The notes below the pieces were generated by a model. It was not told where the DNA came from and did no database searches. It worked only from the letters and a program-made list of their open reading frames with translations. The position numbers were made by a program, and so were the translations under genes. Shown here one piece after another: positions 44,801-58,438 of a DNA stretch of 64,000 nucleotides. The number at the start of each line of letters is the position of its first letter. Position 1 is the stretch's first letter. The stretch comes from Vanilla planifolia (lineage: Eukaryota; Streptophyta; Magnoliopsida; Asparagales; Orchidaceae), in assembly GCA_023846275.1 (NCBI GenBank), contig JAIUJO010000160.1:251809-315808 (forward strand), given 5' to 3'.

Positions 44801-47373
44801 TTATTAGTGAAGATAAAAAAATTTCTCATATTCAATATAAAAAATGACCACGAGGCAAATGCACACATGAGATATACCAATTAAGGGAGAGGAGCATGCT
44901 TACAAGAATGTGTTGCTGGAATCATGTTGGAAGTGTCATCATGCTAACATAAACTTGAAAAATGCTATCACCTCACTATCTCTTTGATGTTTGATTGAGA
45001 AGTTCCTTTAAACTTTTGTCAAAATGCAACTTTTTATGAATTTAAAAATCAAGAATGCCTAAAATAGTGCCATTAATACTAATGAATGATCAATTTCAAA
45101 TTTTATTAAATAAAAACTTTTGCTCAAATTTGTTTTTTCTTTATTTATTGTTTAAGTTTACCACATACCCTCCTTGTTATTAACTCTCGATTTCAAATGT
45201 CAACAAGTTTTTCTTGTGCTTCTTTATGTCCCTTCCTTTTAACTTACTCATTTTAGTTCAATTGGGTTTTGTACATTTTCTTAAGCAAATGGGCTATTTT
45301 CATCATGTTAAGAGTACTTTAATAAGAGAATGGGTACATTATTAGAAAAATAATATTTGTTTCTTGCAAAACTATTTTTTAGAAAATGATTTAAAAATTT
45401 TGTAATAATCTTAAACAAAGATTTAAAAGTAATATTATGAAAATTTTAATTTTCATTTAAAATATGTTAATTTTTATTTAATAATAATTTTTTATGAAAA
45501 TTGTGCAATAGTAAGTTCAAAAAAATTTTAAACTCTACTTATGCATTGTTTAGGTTATTCATCCTAAAATCAAACCTATATCCAATCCTAGAAAAAACAA
45601 GGCAAAAAAAAAAAACAATAATCTATATAGGACTTTTGTTGAAAATTGGGTATGCCAAACTCTCACAGCATTTAAATAGAAAGAACGTAGGTTAGAAATG
45701 CCTTATAATGAAGTAATATTTGCAAGAAATGGAAAGGGAAGTGGCAATTAAAAATGTGCAAAGAAACTCCTATGCCTAGCGAATGCTCAACAAGACACAA
45801 GTATCTTAATTTAATCAACTAGAAAGAAATGGAAAGAGAGCTTTGTTTATTTTAAGAAGGAATTTTGAATTGGTGAAGAAGCGCACAACGTACACTGGGA
45901 ACAATGAGCACTAGCTGTTAATGGCTTCAATGTTATTACTTAAAATGTTTCTTTAGAATTTTGTAAAACTTTCATCAATTTATTTTGATCAATAATCACC
46001 CAATTTATAAATATTCTTAATGAATAAAATTATTAAAAAAACTAACCAATTAATGTTTTTAATAATTAGATGTTTTTTAATTAAAAACTTAATATTGTTT
46101 AAAAAAAATTATAACTAGTAAATATTAATCAAAATAGTCATAACACAGGAGTAACATGATTAAAATAATCTTGCAATGTTTGATTGTGACAATTGCACAA
46201 ATGTCCAATTAAGAATAAACTATAGTAGTTTAGAAATTTTGATTTCGTATGAATGGCTAGTTTTGAATTGTGACATTACGACTAGATTTAATTTTACTTG
46301 TAAATTAAATATGGACAATGCAATCATTTAATGGAGCGATTACACAATTAGTAGAATTATTGCTTTAAAAAGGGAATTGTGGCAATGATCACTCGATAGT
46401 AAAATTACATGATTAGATAGCTTAAATCGCTATAGCAATTTAGAAGTTAGCAATGGCAAAAAAAGCATTAAATGTTAGTCCCTAATGGTGCATTTGCTCT
46501 TTAGAAGTGGTTTATTTCATGATCAATGTTATCAAGTTTATTCATGATTTAGTCACTACAACTCTTATAAAACAAATAATTGATTTTATGAATCCAATGA
46601 GCAGTGCCTTGATTCAAGGTACTTCCATCTATTTACATAGGAATAGATTATTTAATTTTAGTAGAATTAGTTTTTTTTAAAATTTCCTCAATTATTATAA
46701 ATACAAGAACGAAAAAAGTCAAGAAAAATAATTCTTAAGATTATTACGATATTATTACGAAAGATACTAAAAATTAAAAATCATTTTTTATGTTGATTAA
46801 TTTAAATTTGAATTTAATTTTTATATCTTATATAGATGTTTTAAATTAAGTTAACATTCTAAAAAAAATTTGAAGTACATAAAATTTTATAGAAAATATT
46901 TGTTTTTGTGGCTTGCCGCCCCAACCAAGATGATTTCCATCAGATTTGATATTTACTGCACTTTTTCTTTAACATCTTCCATGAAGAAACACATTAGCTA
47001 TCTAAAATTTAAAGATTTACTCAGCAAAATTCATTATAAATATTTTGATTTGTTGCAATCAAATAAAGCATCAAGGTTAGGAGTCTACATCATAAAATCA
47101 AGTTTATAGGACTAGTTAACATCATTTTGAAGGTCCTCTTCATCACTTATCTAGGCAAAAAGTATCCAAGCTTTATGATTATGTTAAAACCTCGCATAAT
47201 AAGGTTATTGTCATCAAAATATCTTTGATTGTGGATGAGGCCATCGGGATAACAACATTTCCCATTTTATAGTATAGCAAAAATAAACCTTTAAAAGTAA
47301 AATAAACTTCCATTATTTGTAATCAATCGATCATATAATTACTTATTCTTAATAAAAAAGATTCAATTATAAA

Positions 47374-47374
<1 letters not shown>
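44801..47374. other. Unassigned
   Basis: No coding domain or structured repeat recognised. The open frames 45,501-45,695 and 46,870-47,109 on the plus strand are Lys/Ile/Phe-rich and unremarkable. The 5' UTR of the minus-strand LINE may extend to about 45,050. Confidence 0.35.
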
Positions 47375-47431
<57 letters not shown>

Positions 47432-47444
47432 GATAGATATATAT
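47375..47444. repeat. Compound CA/TA microsatellite
   Basis: About 20 CA units run into about eight TA units and then a GATA-type tail (agatagatatatat). CA tracts next to TA tracts are typical slippage hot spots. Confidence 0.95.
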
Positions 47445-50400
47445 CATTTTGCCATAACCTATCTCTTAAATTTTGTTACATTAATAAACATTATTTTTTA
47501 AAAAAACAACCATGAGTACAACAAAATTATAAAGAATCATATTATCATATTGTATTTAAAATTCCAAGAAAAATGTTATCAGGCTAGGAATCAAAAAAAT
47601 TTTGTCATCCACAAGACCAAAACATGAATAAAAACTCCATAAAATCAATGAAAACACTCAATTCTAATCTTAACTAAGAAAATGTAATGAATAACTACCA
47701 AAGATTCATAGAAAAAAAATAGTAAGGACCGAGTCTGGTAAAATAATTAAATACAATCATATATGTAATAAAATAGGGTTGATGAGAAATAAGTACCAAA
47801 TTTGTTATTATTAATTATGAAATAAATAACATAGATTATTCAACTAATTCACTAACTCTGATAATCTCTAACTTGATTCTTAATCAAATTTTAACAGCTT
47901 GATCTTGCTATAAAGGGGAGTGCTAGGTGGCTCAACAAGGAATCTTTGAGCTGTACTATAAAACTATTAAGCACTAATATGAATTATGCATGTAACAACA
48001 GGATTAATCTCATGAATGAATGACATTAGTTTCTAACTAACAAAAGGATATCATCTTCTACAAGTCTTGATTCGCACAAGTATCGCTCTGACCCTTATGA
48101 TCCCAATGTAATCTATAATCTTCGTAATAACAATAAGGCCTCTCTTAAGTCTTGACAAATTCCCTCAAAACACCATTGACAGTGTCATCATGTGACTTAA
48201 GAGCCTAAATAGAATTACTTGTAGTCTTACCCAAATAACTTATTCAATCCAAGGTCTATCCAACAACTTTCCCATATTACATGGCCAAACCTAGCACAAC
48301 TTGATTTCTTATATTCAAAATTGTTCCACATTCTTGCAAAGTATTGACTAAGTTCCTAGCTAACTAAAGCCTAATTTGCATTTCGTATAATGGTTCATTA
48401 AAATTATTTCATGAGCTTGTCATAATAATCTTTTGGTATAGCTTACTTTTTTATTGATTTTTTTATGCCTTTGAACATGATTCCAAGGCTAGACTACATG
48501 TTCATATCCAAGCACCTTAAAGTTACAATTTGACTATGCAGAACTTTATTAATTATCCATAAAATCTTTACCATAACATCTAACCTTAACCTTAGTAGCT
48601 TTAGCTATAACCAAACTCTTTAGTTGTCAATCATATCCTTGCATAACGTAGCTTTCTTCTAAGGCCTTAAACTAAGCCCTCTAAGGCTTTCTAACTAGTA
48701 ACCAAGCACAACACACACCTTAGAATCTATTTAGTTTCCCTTGAGGTTGAACCAATGACACTTATAACTTAGCTAAGTCCATCGTTCCATGCTTCACAAG
48801 TAAACCTTAAACAAAGAAATGGTTGGCTGCAGCATTATCCAGAGTTTTTTTTATTGATTTCCAAGTGCCTTTAAATTATTTATTACTTGATCAATCGTAT
48901 AATTTATATCACATTACAATTTATATATTTTTTATCCATGATTTTAGCAATGAAGTACCCATTTGTACCATGTCATGCTATCAACTAAACTTGTGAGTAA
49001 TTTCAAACATTATTGTAGTGCCTCAAATCAAAAATACATTTCAATCAATAGATTTATATGAGTCATATACAATAAAGCCTAAATTTTATACATTTCTTTA
49101 TTCATCATGGTACAAAATTCTTTGCCCATTCATGTAATAATCAAGAAGTAAATATTCCATTCAATCTATATTATCAAACATTAATTCTACTTAGAAAGAA
49201 GAAGAATTACATTAACTATCCTAACTCTTAGATACATATAATAAGACAACAAGGCCATTATGTTTAAGTTATGGGAGTTCTTTCAATAAAATTTTTTCCT
49301 TCATGATTTTTCATTTTTTAAAAATTATCATGATAATCTATGTTTAATGCGTAAATGCTTAGATAACCAACATTGATAACAAACAAAGCAAAAAATTTAG
49401 CATGATTTTCACTTATTTTACATGGTGATGTCTATGTTAAGAAGTTGTTCACATGAACAAATTACTATTCTGACACCATATTCTATATATATCGATAAAC
49501 AAAGTCAAACATGTGATATGTGATCATTTAATTAACTTTGCATTCATAGGAAAAAATTCAATATGCATTTTTATAGCAATTTTAGAAAAACTACATAAGA
49601 AATGTCCTCCTTGAACACATTTCATGAAATGCAATGACTAATTACTCTCACAATCAATTTCTGAGGTTCCATAGACGTTTTCACAAATCAATTCGTTTTA
49701 TCTTAGCTTAGATATTGGCTAAATGTTTTACATAAACTAAGGTGTTATCCTACCTCAAGAAGTTGTGTAGATGACTTCTCCTTTGTAAGACCATTCCTTC
49801 CTTTAATGCTTTAACCCTCCTTCTTCATCATATTTAATCTCATTTTTTACTTAGTATCCTCTAAATTGGCCCCTCTAAGTTCCCCTTATATACTTAAGCT
49901 TTCTTAAATTATAAGCACATCTTAATGGTTTATGCAACCCTTGTCACACCATGTTAAACAAAGAATTTATTTTATGATAAACCCGTTTTGGGTTGGAGTA
50001 GCCACAATTCAATATTTTAAATTAACCCTCTTCTAATTATGGTACTTTTGGTCTTCTATATGAAGCTCTTTAAATTTTAGAATCTATGTGCTCTTTTGGT
50101 CTTCAATATCAAGCTCCTTAAATTTAAGAATTTATGTAAGAGATGGTAATAGATTCTTCTTTCTCTTATATTCTTCTTTTCTTATGATATTCCTAAATGC
50201 ATCATATCTAAAAGGTTTTTTAGTCCTTCTATCTTTAACCCCCAACTCTTATTATCTAAGAATCCTATCCATATCTTATCAAGGATTCATATTATGAAAA
50301 AATTATGGATGAGAGAAAAAGTTAATAATATAAAAAACATATAAGCTCTTTTTCATGAAATAAGCCTAATCAAGATTCATGTGTTACAACTCAAGTCTTG

Positions 50401-50899
50401 AAATCTACAATACTTCAAATTTTAGGTTTTTGATTTTCAAAATCTTTGAAATTTTCAATCATAATAGAAATTTTATATGTTAAAAGGTATGTCTCGATTA
50501 CTAAATAATTTTTTCATAATAAGTACATTAAAATTACCCAAAACTAAACCATATAACTAATTTATTTAAAACAAAAATGTTTAAATTTTATGACATAACC
50601 TGTAGAGTAGTGTAAGCATGAAGAAAGAGGATGCTAAGCCCATCCTTAATGAAACTTTTAATAGATTTGAAAAAGGATTACGACCATAACTATGACATTT
50701 TTTGATTTTAAGATAACTAACAAGACTAAATTGTCCTAAATAATTTGAATCTATAGTACTCAATAATGATTTATCTTAGCAAATTTGACTTTCATCTTTG
50801 GTTTTCATTGTCATAGATAACTGACAACCTTTGCATACCATTTAAAACTCTTTCAAGTTGTTTTCTTCTTTTATTTGCAATGTTAAATATTAATCATAA
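47445..50899. other. Unassigned; possible LTR-retrotransposon 5' end on the minus strand
   Basis: Composition is that of retroelement DNA. A primer-binding-site candidate at 49,465-49,478 (separate entry) would put a 5' LTR at about 49,480-50,400 and gag below it, on the minus strand. Around 48,150-48,200 the minus strand reads HDDTVNGVLREFVKT, which would fit the coiled N-terminal part of some gypsy gags but is not diagnostic. No pol domain was recognised. Confidence 0.3.
49465..49478 (-). other. Candidate retrotransposon primer-binding site
   Basis: The minus strand reads TGGTGTCAGAATAG. Plant LTR retrotransposons usually carry TGGTATCAGAGC, complementary to the 3' end of initiator methionine tRNA; nine of the first twelve bases agree. 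It is preceded on the minus strand by an AT-rich stretch that could be the LTR end, but no LTR pair was found. Confidence 0.3.
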
Positions 50900-53899
50900 G
50901 CTTTTATTTTTTATAACTTATATGTTTAATTTATTTCGTAATATTTGTTATTTTCCTTTTCTATTCATCAAACTTTTCTTGAAGAATTTTGTAAGATAAA
51001 CCTTTTTGCAAAACTTAATTGAATAGTATTTTTTAAAATTTTAAAATATTTGACCTTTTTTTCATAATTTCAATTTTTTAAATTTTTATTTACCTTTTCT
51101 TTTCTACATTTTATATTTCACTAATTTTGAAGGTTATTCAACTTATTTTTTATATGTGATATATACGTTATGAACATTTTTTATTGCAAATAATTTCTAT
51201 TTCTTGTTCATGTATTTTTGATGTATGATATATACTTTAACATTATTTTGTTAGTTTGGATTTTTCTTTTTTACTTTTAATTTTCACTCTTGCATTGTTT
51301 TATATCAAAATACTTTCAAAGCTCACATTAATATGAAAGGGCTTTTTTATTTTTATGTTGTTAGTTAGAAAATTAGAAAAATATTTTAATTATCTTAAAT
51401 ATTTTTGGTAGCTTATATTTCACATTTATTATATTTAAATTATGAAAATAGCTTATGTTTTGAAATTCTAAAATAAACTTTAAGTATTTAAATTTTGACT
51501 TTCTTTTATATAAATAAGTAATTCAAACAAAGTTAGATATATATAACAATATATAGTGGAAATACAAAAATATGAAAGGGTAAGAAAATAATAAAATAAT
51601 AAACATAATTTCTCATTTTTTATGTTTAGCTTTTTTGTACACTATGTCATTAAATGCTTTCATTTTACAAAATCAGCTTGAGGAATGTCTAAACATAACC
51701 CATAACAAATTTATAATATAAACACAATGTGTCTTATTTGAGAAAATTGATCATTGAAGTATAACAATAAAAAATTTAAATTTTTGAAATGGAACAACAA
51801 AATAGACTAAAAATACAAAAAATATTTGGATTGTTAATTATTTGTGCATTAAAACATATTTTAAAACATAATTAAACATAACCTTATTTTTTTAATTCTA
51901 AATATTTTGAATATCTAAATCAATGTTCATAAAATTCCAATGATACATTAGCTGATATTACAATCACAAAAATAACTTATATGTACTAAAAAGTTTATAG
52001 TTACAAAAATAGTTGAAATAATAAAAATTAAAGATTTTTTAATATTTATGTTATTTTTCATTATAAGATCACTTCGATGGTCTAATTTGACAATTATTAC
52101 AATATAGTAAAAATATATTTAAAAATGTAACAAAATTGAAGTATTAAAAAATTAAAATCATAATAATTACATTTAATTATATGGCTTCCTTTGTGGTGTG
52201 AGAATAAAAATTAACTTTACTAAAGTATCCAAAAAAAATGATTTTGAGATATTATTAAAATAACTAATATTTTTTTAAACATTTTCAATTTTAAGTGCAT
52301 AAAAAACTTTTAAAAAGTTTTTATAAGTTATTTAATGAATGTAATATATCAAATTTATAAGAATCTAAAAGATATCATTAAGTTTTAATTAATTAACTAA
52401 TGTTATATGTAATTAAAAGTTAATATCTTTGCTGTGAAATGAATTTTTAAAATTTTGCAAAAAAACATTCTTTGTGATAAAACTTTTAAATGTTCCAAAT
52501 TATTTACACTAGATATCAAGAAAGTGTTTTTTTTGGAACTAGACCTTTCCATTTCATAACATATCAATGTAAAACATCATAAAAACGAATGACTTTGTAA
52601 CATAAACAAAATCATATAAAGAGTTTAATCGTTATATTTCAAATTAATCATTTCTAATTTATAATATATTATGCAAATGTTCTTAAGAATTGCCTGACCG
52701 CATATTACCTAATGCAGGTAAAACAACAAAAATATTAAATTGCTTAAAGTATTATGATAAAAAAGTTTTTAAAAGGTTCATACTTACGCAAAATCATGTT
52801 AAAAGAAATTAAAATATCAATAAAAATAAATATATTTTAAATGCCAACAATGGTAGTGAAAAATGCAAAACTCTTACAACTCTTTACAAATAGTGAAAAA
52901 GCAATTTTTTTTAAATAAGATTGCTAGATATTAGAAAAGGAAGTATATGAAAGAATTTTTAAGTCAGATAATACTATTAAATATCTACTAAAAAATAAAA
53001 TATAATATTTTAAAAATTAATTTTAAAAATTAATTTTAAAAATTAATTAATCCAAAAAAGTAGTATAATTATGAAAAAATTTTACAATCATAACAAAAAT
53101 TAATTTTACAAAAAAACTAATTGCAAAACTGCAAGATATTGACTATGTATTAAAATAAGAAAAGTAAATTTGATTATTTAACAAAAATAGATACTAAATA
53201 TGATGTATAATGAAAGAGCTTATCCATAATGATAGTGTAAAAAATTAGTTACAAGAAAATTAAAACGTCTTAGAATTAAAAGAATTAAAACCAATAATTA
53301 ACTCCAAATGACAAATTTTACCTACAAAAAAATGTAAATTTATGAAAAAACGTAATTGTTATAATAAAATAAATTTTTTATTGACATCGTGTTACAAATT
53401 AAACAAGCTTAATGATACAAATAAAAATGTTCAAAATTCCAAACGTAAATATAGCAATCATGATAAGTGTGTACATAAAACATTAAAAGTTGTGTACATC
53501 TTATTTTTAAAAAATATTTTCATCATATAAAGCATAGTAAATTTGTAAGGAAAAGGTCCAAGCTCTTAATTTTATTTGAACAACAAATTTTTGTAATATA
53601 ACTACACAAAACTTTAAAAAATATTGTAAGTATGAAATAAAGGAATGCCTGTTACTTTCCTTTTGAAATTTTTTTAGTTGGACATAAATAATGCATGAGT
53701 CTTATCAAGACTAATTGGTATACAAAGAGATATATGAAAACTACTAGTACATGATTCAATAGAGTAAAAAATATGTTTAAAAATATAGATTGAGTAGGAG
53801 GATGATTTAGATAGTAATAGTATGCATAAATAATAGGTAATACATATACATATAATAATGGATCAAAATAGCTGCAATAATTAAGCAAAAGAACCAAGA
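50900..53899. other. AT-rich intergenic DNA, no gene
   Basis: Extremely AT-rich with long homopolymer runs, similar in texture to 240-4,050 and 14,280-19,100. Small frames such as 53,342-53,530 and 53,652-53,897 encode low-complexity peptides and match nothing known. Confidence 0.6.
53008..53046. repeat. 13-bp tandem repeat, three copies
   Basis: Three perfect head-to-tail copies of ttttaaaaattaa at 53,008-53,020, 53,021-53,033 and 53,034-53,046. The unit is nearly palindromic (ttaatttttaaaa on the other strand). Confidence 0.92.
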
Positions 53900-55904
53900 T
53901 GACTATTTATGGATATAATTTTATTGATTTAGAAATTTTATTATTTCTTATCTTAGTTAGTTGAATGCCTAGTTCTCACACTATAATTTGGTGATGCAAA
54001 AATCATTATACTATTTATTAATTCTTTTGTTAAATATTTCATATCATTTATATCAAAATCTAGTTGATCAATCTATCTACTATAGAGCCTAATCAATTGA
54101 TTCTTGGCTCTATCAAACATTAACCTATCTATCACTCAAAATGTAGTAATTTCCCATCTAGAGCATGTCATTTACATTGTACTTTGGGTTAGAACTATTA
54201 AACCATTCACTTGATACTCATATGACACATAAGTTTATTTTCATCCTACTCATGATAAGAGACATCGCTTTCCATAATATTTTTGTCGAATGAAGTGTTA
54301 ATCACTTTTCACAAGATTAGTCAGTGAAGCATATGGATAAATAATAGTGAATAGTTAAAATCTAAATAGTTTAATCAACCATAGGTTTAATGTTAAATCA
54401 ATGAGAATTGAAATCATGTGAACACAAAATATTAAATTAAGTATTCTTATAAATAAAAATAATTACATGCACTTTATCATAATAATTATGGAGTTGAACA
54501 CCAGTTATTATGCTTTATTTGATGATAACAAATAAGTATTTACAATAAATTTTATTTAGTGAATTTTAAGATTTTGGATAGCAGATGTTTAGGTTAATCG
54601 AAGAATCTACATAAGAGAAAACATTAGATATTATGAAGATTCTATTCATTTCAGAGACTAGTTATAAAGAGATTCATTTTGAATGTAATTTTAAAATTTT
54701 CACTTTTTTTTATTAAAATATTATGTATTAATGAAATTATTTTTAACAAGATCCAAAATTAAACTTCATCATGACTATAATTTATATTTAATTTATTATC
54801 TTAAGAAATAAAGGTCTCCAATTTTTTTCAAAAATCATCTTACCTTGATCTCATCTTCGATAACCTCTTTCCAAACATGTAAAAATTAAATTAAGAAAAA
54901 ATGCCATATTAGAACTAACTTAAGCCAAAGCTTTCCAGAGCATAGATGAAAGGCATGGCTCTTGAACCACCCATATGCTACACTATCTTGTCTCAGAATC
55001 ACGCTTAAACCTTTTATTTGGTTATTAGTCAATAAGAGTTATGATCCTTGAAGCAAACCAAACTCATATTTTTTACTAATTTTATATGCATAAGTAAAGC
55101 ATATATACAACTATCTCATGTGCAAATAGACAATGTGTGCTAAAAATTCCCAATTTGTTTTACATATATCACTCTAAAAATGTGGCAGAAGATGTGCACT
55201 ATTTGATTTTGTGGCAACATTAAATAATCTAAAATTCATTTGACTATCTAAAACATGCTGATCCAAATCTGTTGCTTGATCGCACAATTTCATTGATTAA
55301 ACAATCAAATATTAATTCATTTTTAGAATTTATTGATTTAAATCCAATTGTTTAGTCATTTAAGTTTCAAGATTGAATACCTGAAATTTTATCCCATTTC
55401 TAAACTACGTGGATTTAAATCTACCATTTTTTTTATTATAATGGTCTAGATTAAAATCAATCATACATCAATCATTTACCTTGATTCATTCAATTAATTT
55501 TCTGTTTTAATAGTTTACATTGAAATCTATCGTGTGGCTATCATTTACTTTTTATAAGCAATCGAACTTTTTTTTATCTAACAATCTATATTAAAATGAA
55601 TCATGCATGTCTTATTTATCATTATCTATCTTAGACTTGGAAAGTCCTGATGACATTTAATTGATTGCTATAGTTATTTTATAAAAATCATTGGGCCACC
55701 CTAACTCATTTATTATTATAAACTAATAATTTTGAATAATTATTTAATTAGAGCTATTCTACTCATAACAACTTATAGGAATGTTGGTAACCATTTTTAG
55801 TCATAATATTTTTATAAATTGTTTTTTTAATATTAAAAAATTGTTGAAAGAATGAAGAATTTGTCCAAGCAACAAAATTTATATCGTATCAACTGCTGTT
55901 AATC
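53900..55904. other. Unassigned
   Basis: No gene recognised. A diffuse repeat at 55,330-55,640 is listed separately. At 54,900-55,050 there is a patch of milder composition with no recognisable content. Confidence 0.35.
55330..55640. repeat. Diverged repeats of about 70 bp
   Basis: Related phrases recur: attgatttaaatccaatt (55,332), tggatttaaatctacc (about 55,409), ctagattaaaatcaatca (about 55,446), tacattgaaatctatcg (about 55,515) and ctatattaaaatgaatca (about 55,587). The last three are spaced 69 and 72 bases and share a following atcattta phrase. Copies are short and diverged. Confidence 0.5.
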
Positions 55905-57703
55905 ACTATTTCCATTCATTGTATCCCTTATAAAGGAGATTGACTGTAGCTTCCTTTATTACCAAATAAGGTACAAATCAAAATAACACATAAAAAAAGT
56001 CAAAATCTAAAATTATGTACATATATACATATATATCTGAATATTTAAAAGCATAGACATAATTTGGATGAGTCCAACGACCTTAGCTTTGCCTTGATTA
56101 GAATTACTATGATTTATTAAACTAAAAAGTCATAAATGATAATAATAATATTTTTTTAATATCATGTAATATATATAAGTATTGAAATAAGACAAACTAA
56201 GTAAAGTAATATAAACAAATCAATAAGATGAAAAGGTCACACGATAAGGTTACAAGAATTTCATGGCACAAAAACTAAATTTAATTAAAAACAATTTGAA
56301 AAGATGAGATAAAATATAAATCAAAGTTTCATTCCATGATTTTAGGGAGATAGATGGTAAAATGCTTGATTATAAAAAAGTTACAAATTGGAATACTTTG
56401 TAAAGCATTCCAAGACCCAAGGAATGAAAATATTTAAAAATATAAAATAAATATTTCATTAGATAGTCCTTATTAATGTAAGTCCAACAATGATTCTTTC
56501 TCCTTCACTCAAGCTCATCTAGAATTATCATGAAATTTGCAAAGTAAAAAACTTAAATAATTAAAAGTTATGTTTTTAATATTAAGAAAACATATGTTGC
56601 CACAAAAAATAGATAAACTGAAGCAATGACATATAACTAAATCAAAGAGAGATAAAGGTGACATTAGGGGAGAAATAGAACTTCATAGCAATATAAAAAA
56701 ATCGAAAAAAAATTCATAAAATGAGTTGACTCGTGTCGAATGTTACATTCCAAGATATTAATGAGATAGAGTTAACATAATCGATCACCAAATTAACTAT
56801 GTTGTTTTGTCTTATAAAGTGTATTGAAACCTTTAAAATTTAATTATTTAAAAATATAAAATTCAATATTTTATTAAATAAAGCTCGTTAATATAAGATA
56901 GATTAATTTTATTTAGTCTTATTTTAATTGCACCTTTACATATCATAAATAGCAATAAATTATTATTTTATTATTAAATAACATGAAATAAAGATTAAAT
57001 GAGATTAATTGATGTAATATAATTAACCAAATTAAAAAGATGTAGTAAATCACATGATAAGAGAACTTGGGTTTCATAGTAATGCATCTATAAAAAGTCA
57101 AATAATGAACAAGTCAGATGATTTATACAGAAAAATTGTATTCCAAGAAACTAAGGAGGTTGAATGTAGCCTTCTTGATCATCAAATCTGGAATGACTGA
57201 AAACAATTTATGACATATACCAAAACTCTTGAAAGGAAAATATTTCAAAATAACTAAATAAATATTTTATTTGTTAAAGCTTTCTGAGATGAATGCGATA
57301 ATACTTTTTCACCTCACTAAGATATTGTTTTGAATTATTAGGATTCATCAATCTAATAAGCATAAATAATAAAACAATGCTATTTTAGTATTAACTAAAT
57401 ATATGTTAAACATGAACTGAGAAAAATTTAAACAAAGTGCTATAAGTAAAATATAGCAATGTTTAAGCCACATAAGAAGGACTTCGATTACAAAGTAATA
57501 TAACAAAATCAAGACAAAATTTTTTTTTAAAAAACCAAGAAAAACTGTATAGAATTTTGTAATCTAAGATTCTAAGTAGATTTACAGTGCTATCCAAAAA
57601 CCTTAATTTAAATACAAATTGAAATGTCATGATGAATAAACAAAGTAAGAAAATATGATATTTTCAAAAGTAGAAATGAAAATTTAATTTGATAGAGCTT
57701 GCT

Positions 57704-57734
57704 GAGATGAGTACAAGGACATTTGTTTCATCTC
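57704..57734. repeat. Inverted repeat conserved in satellite monomers (best example)
   Basis: gagatga (57,704-57,710) and tcatctc (57,728-57,734) form a perfect 7-bp inverted repeat around 17 bases. Decayed forms occur at the same place in other monomers, for example near 57,285-57,317 (gagatgaa...cacctc), 58,110-58,147 (gagttgag...tcatctc) and 60,269 (gagatgag, partner lost). Confidence 0.65.
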
Positions 57735-58150
57735 GATCACACCACATTTGAAATGTTTGAGAATTATGGAAGTGAATAAGAAAAAATAATTATAGCTTAG
57801 TTTTTAATATTTAAAAGAATTAAATATTAAATTTCCATTGTGATAAATTAAAGCAATTTAATCTAACCTAATTTAGGTGATGTAAATTTTTTGTGAGGAG
57901 AATTAAAGTTTTAAAGTAATATAACATAATTAAGGAAAAAAATTCAAGAATTAAGATAAATTATATATGAAAATTACCTTCCAAAATACTAATGAGTTTG
58001 AGTATGAAATCATCGAATTAGTTAGGAATCAAATTGTCTTCTAAAGCGTGACAAAACCCCATGAAAAAAGAGTATTTGAAATATATAATTGGACAAGTAG
58101 TTGGATAAATCTTATAGAGTTGAGTATAATGCTCCTTATTTCATCTCAAT

Positions 58151-58438
58151 CAAACCTCATTTATTATTACTACAAATAAAAAAAAACATAAGCATAAAAA
58201 TAAAAAATTATCTTTTCAATAATAAGTGGCTATATATTATAACTAAAAACTACATTAAATGGTCACATGACAGTTGATTAAGAGTTGCAAAGTATCAAAC
58301 CTCATTTATTATTACTACAAATCACAAAAAGATGTAAGCATTAAAAAAATTATTTTTTCAATACCAAGTGGTAATATATTAAAACTAAAAAATGCACTAA
58401 ATTGTCACATGAGAGTTGATTAAGAGTTGCAAAGTATT
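58151..58438. repeat. 145-bp direct duplication inside a satellite unit
   Basis: caaacctcatttattattac occurs at 58,151 and 58,296, and the phrase ending gttgattaagagttgcaaag closes both copies. The two copies (about 58,151-58,295 and 58,296-58,438) are much more alike than any two monomers of the array. It accounts for the unusually long 523-bp spacing between boxes at 57,977 and 58,500 (523 minus 145 is 378). Confidence 0.85.
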
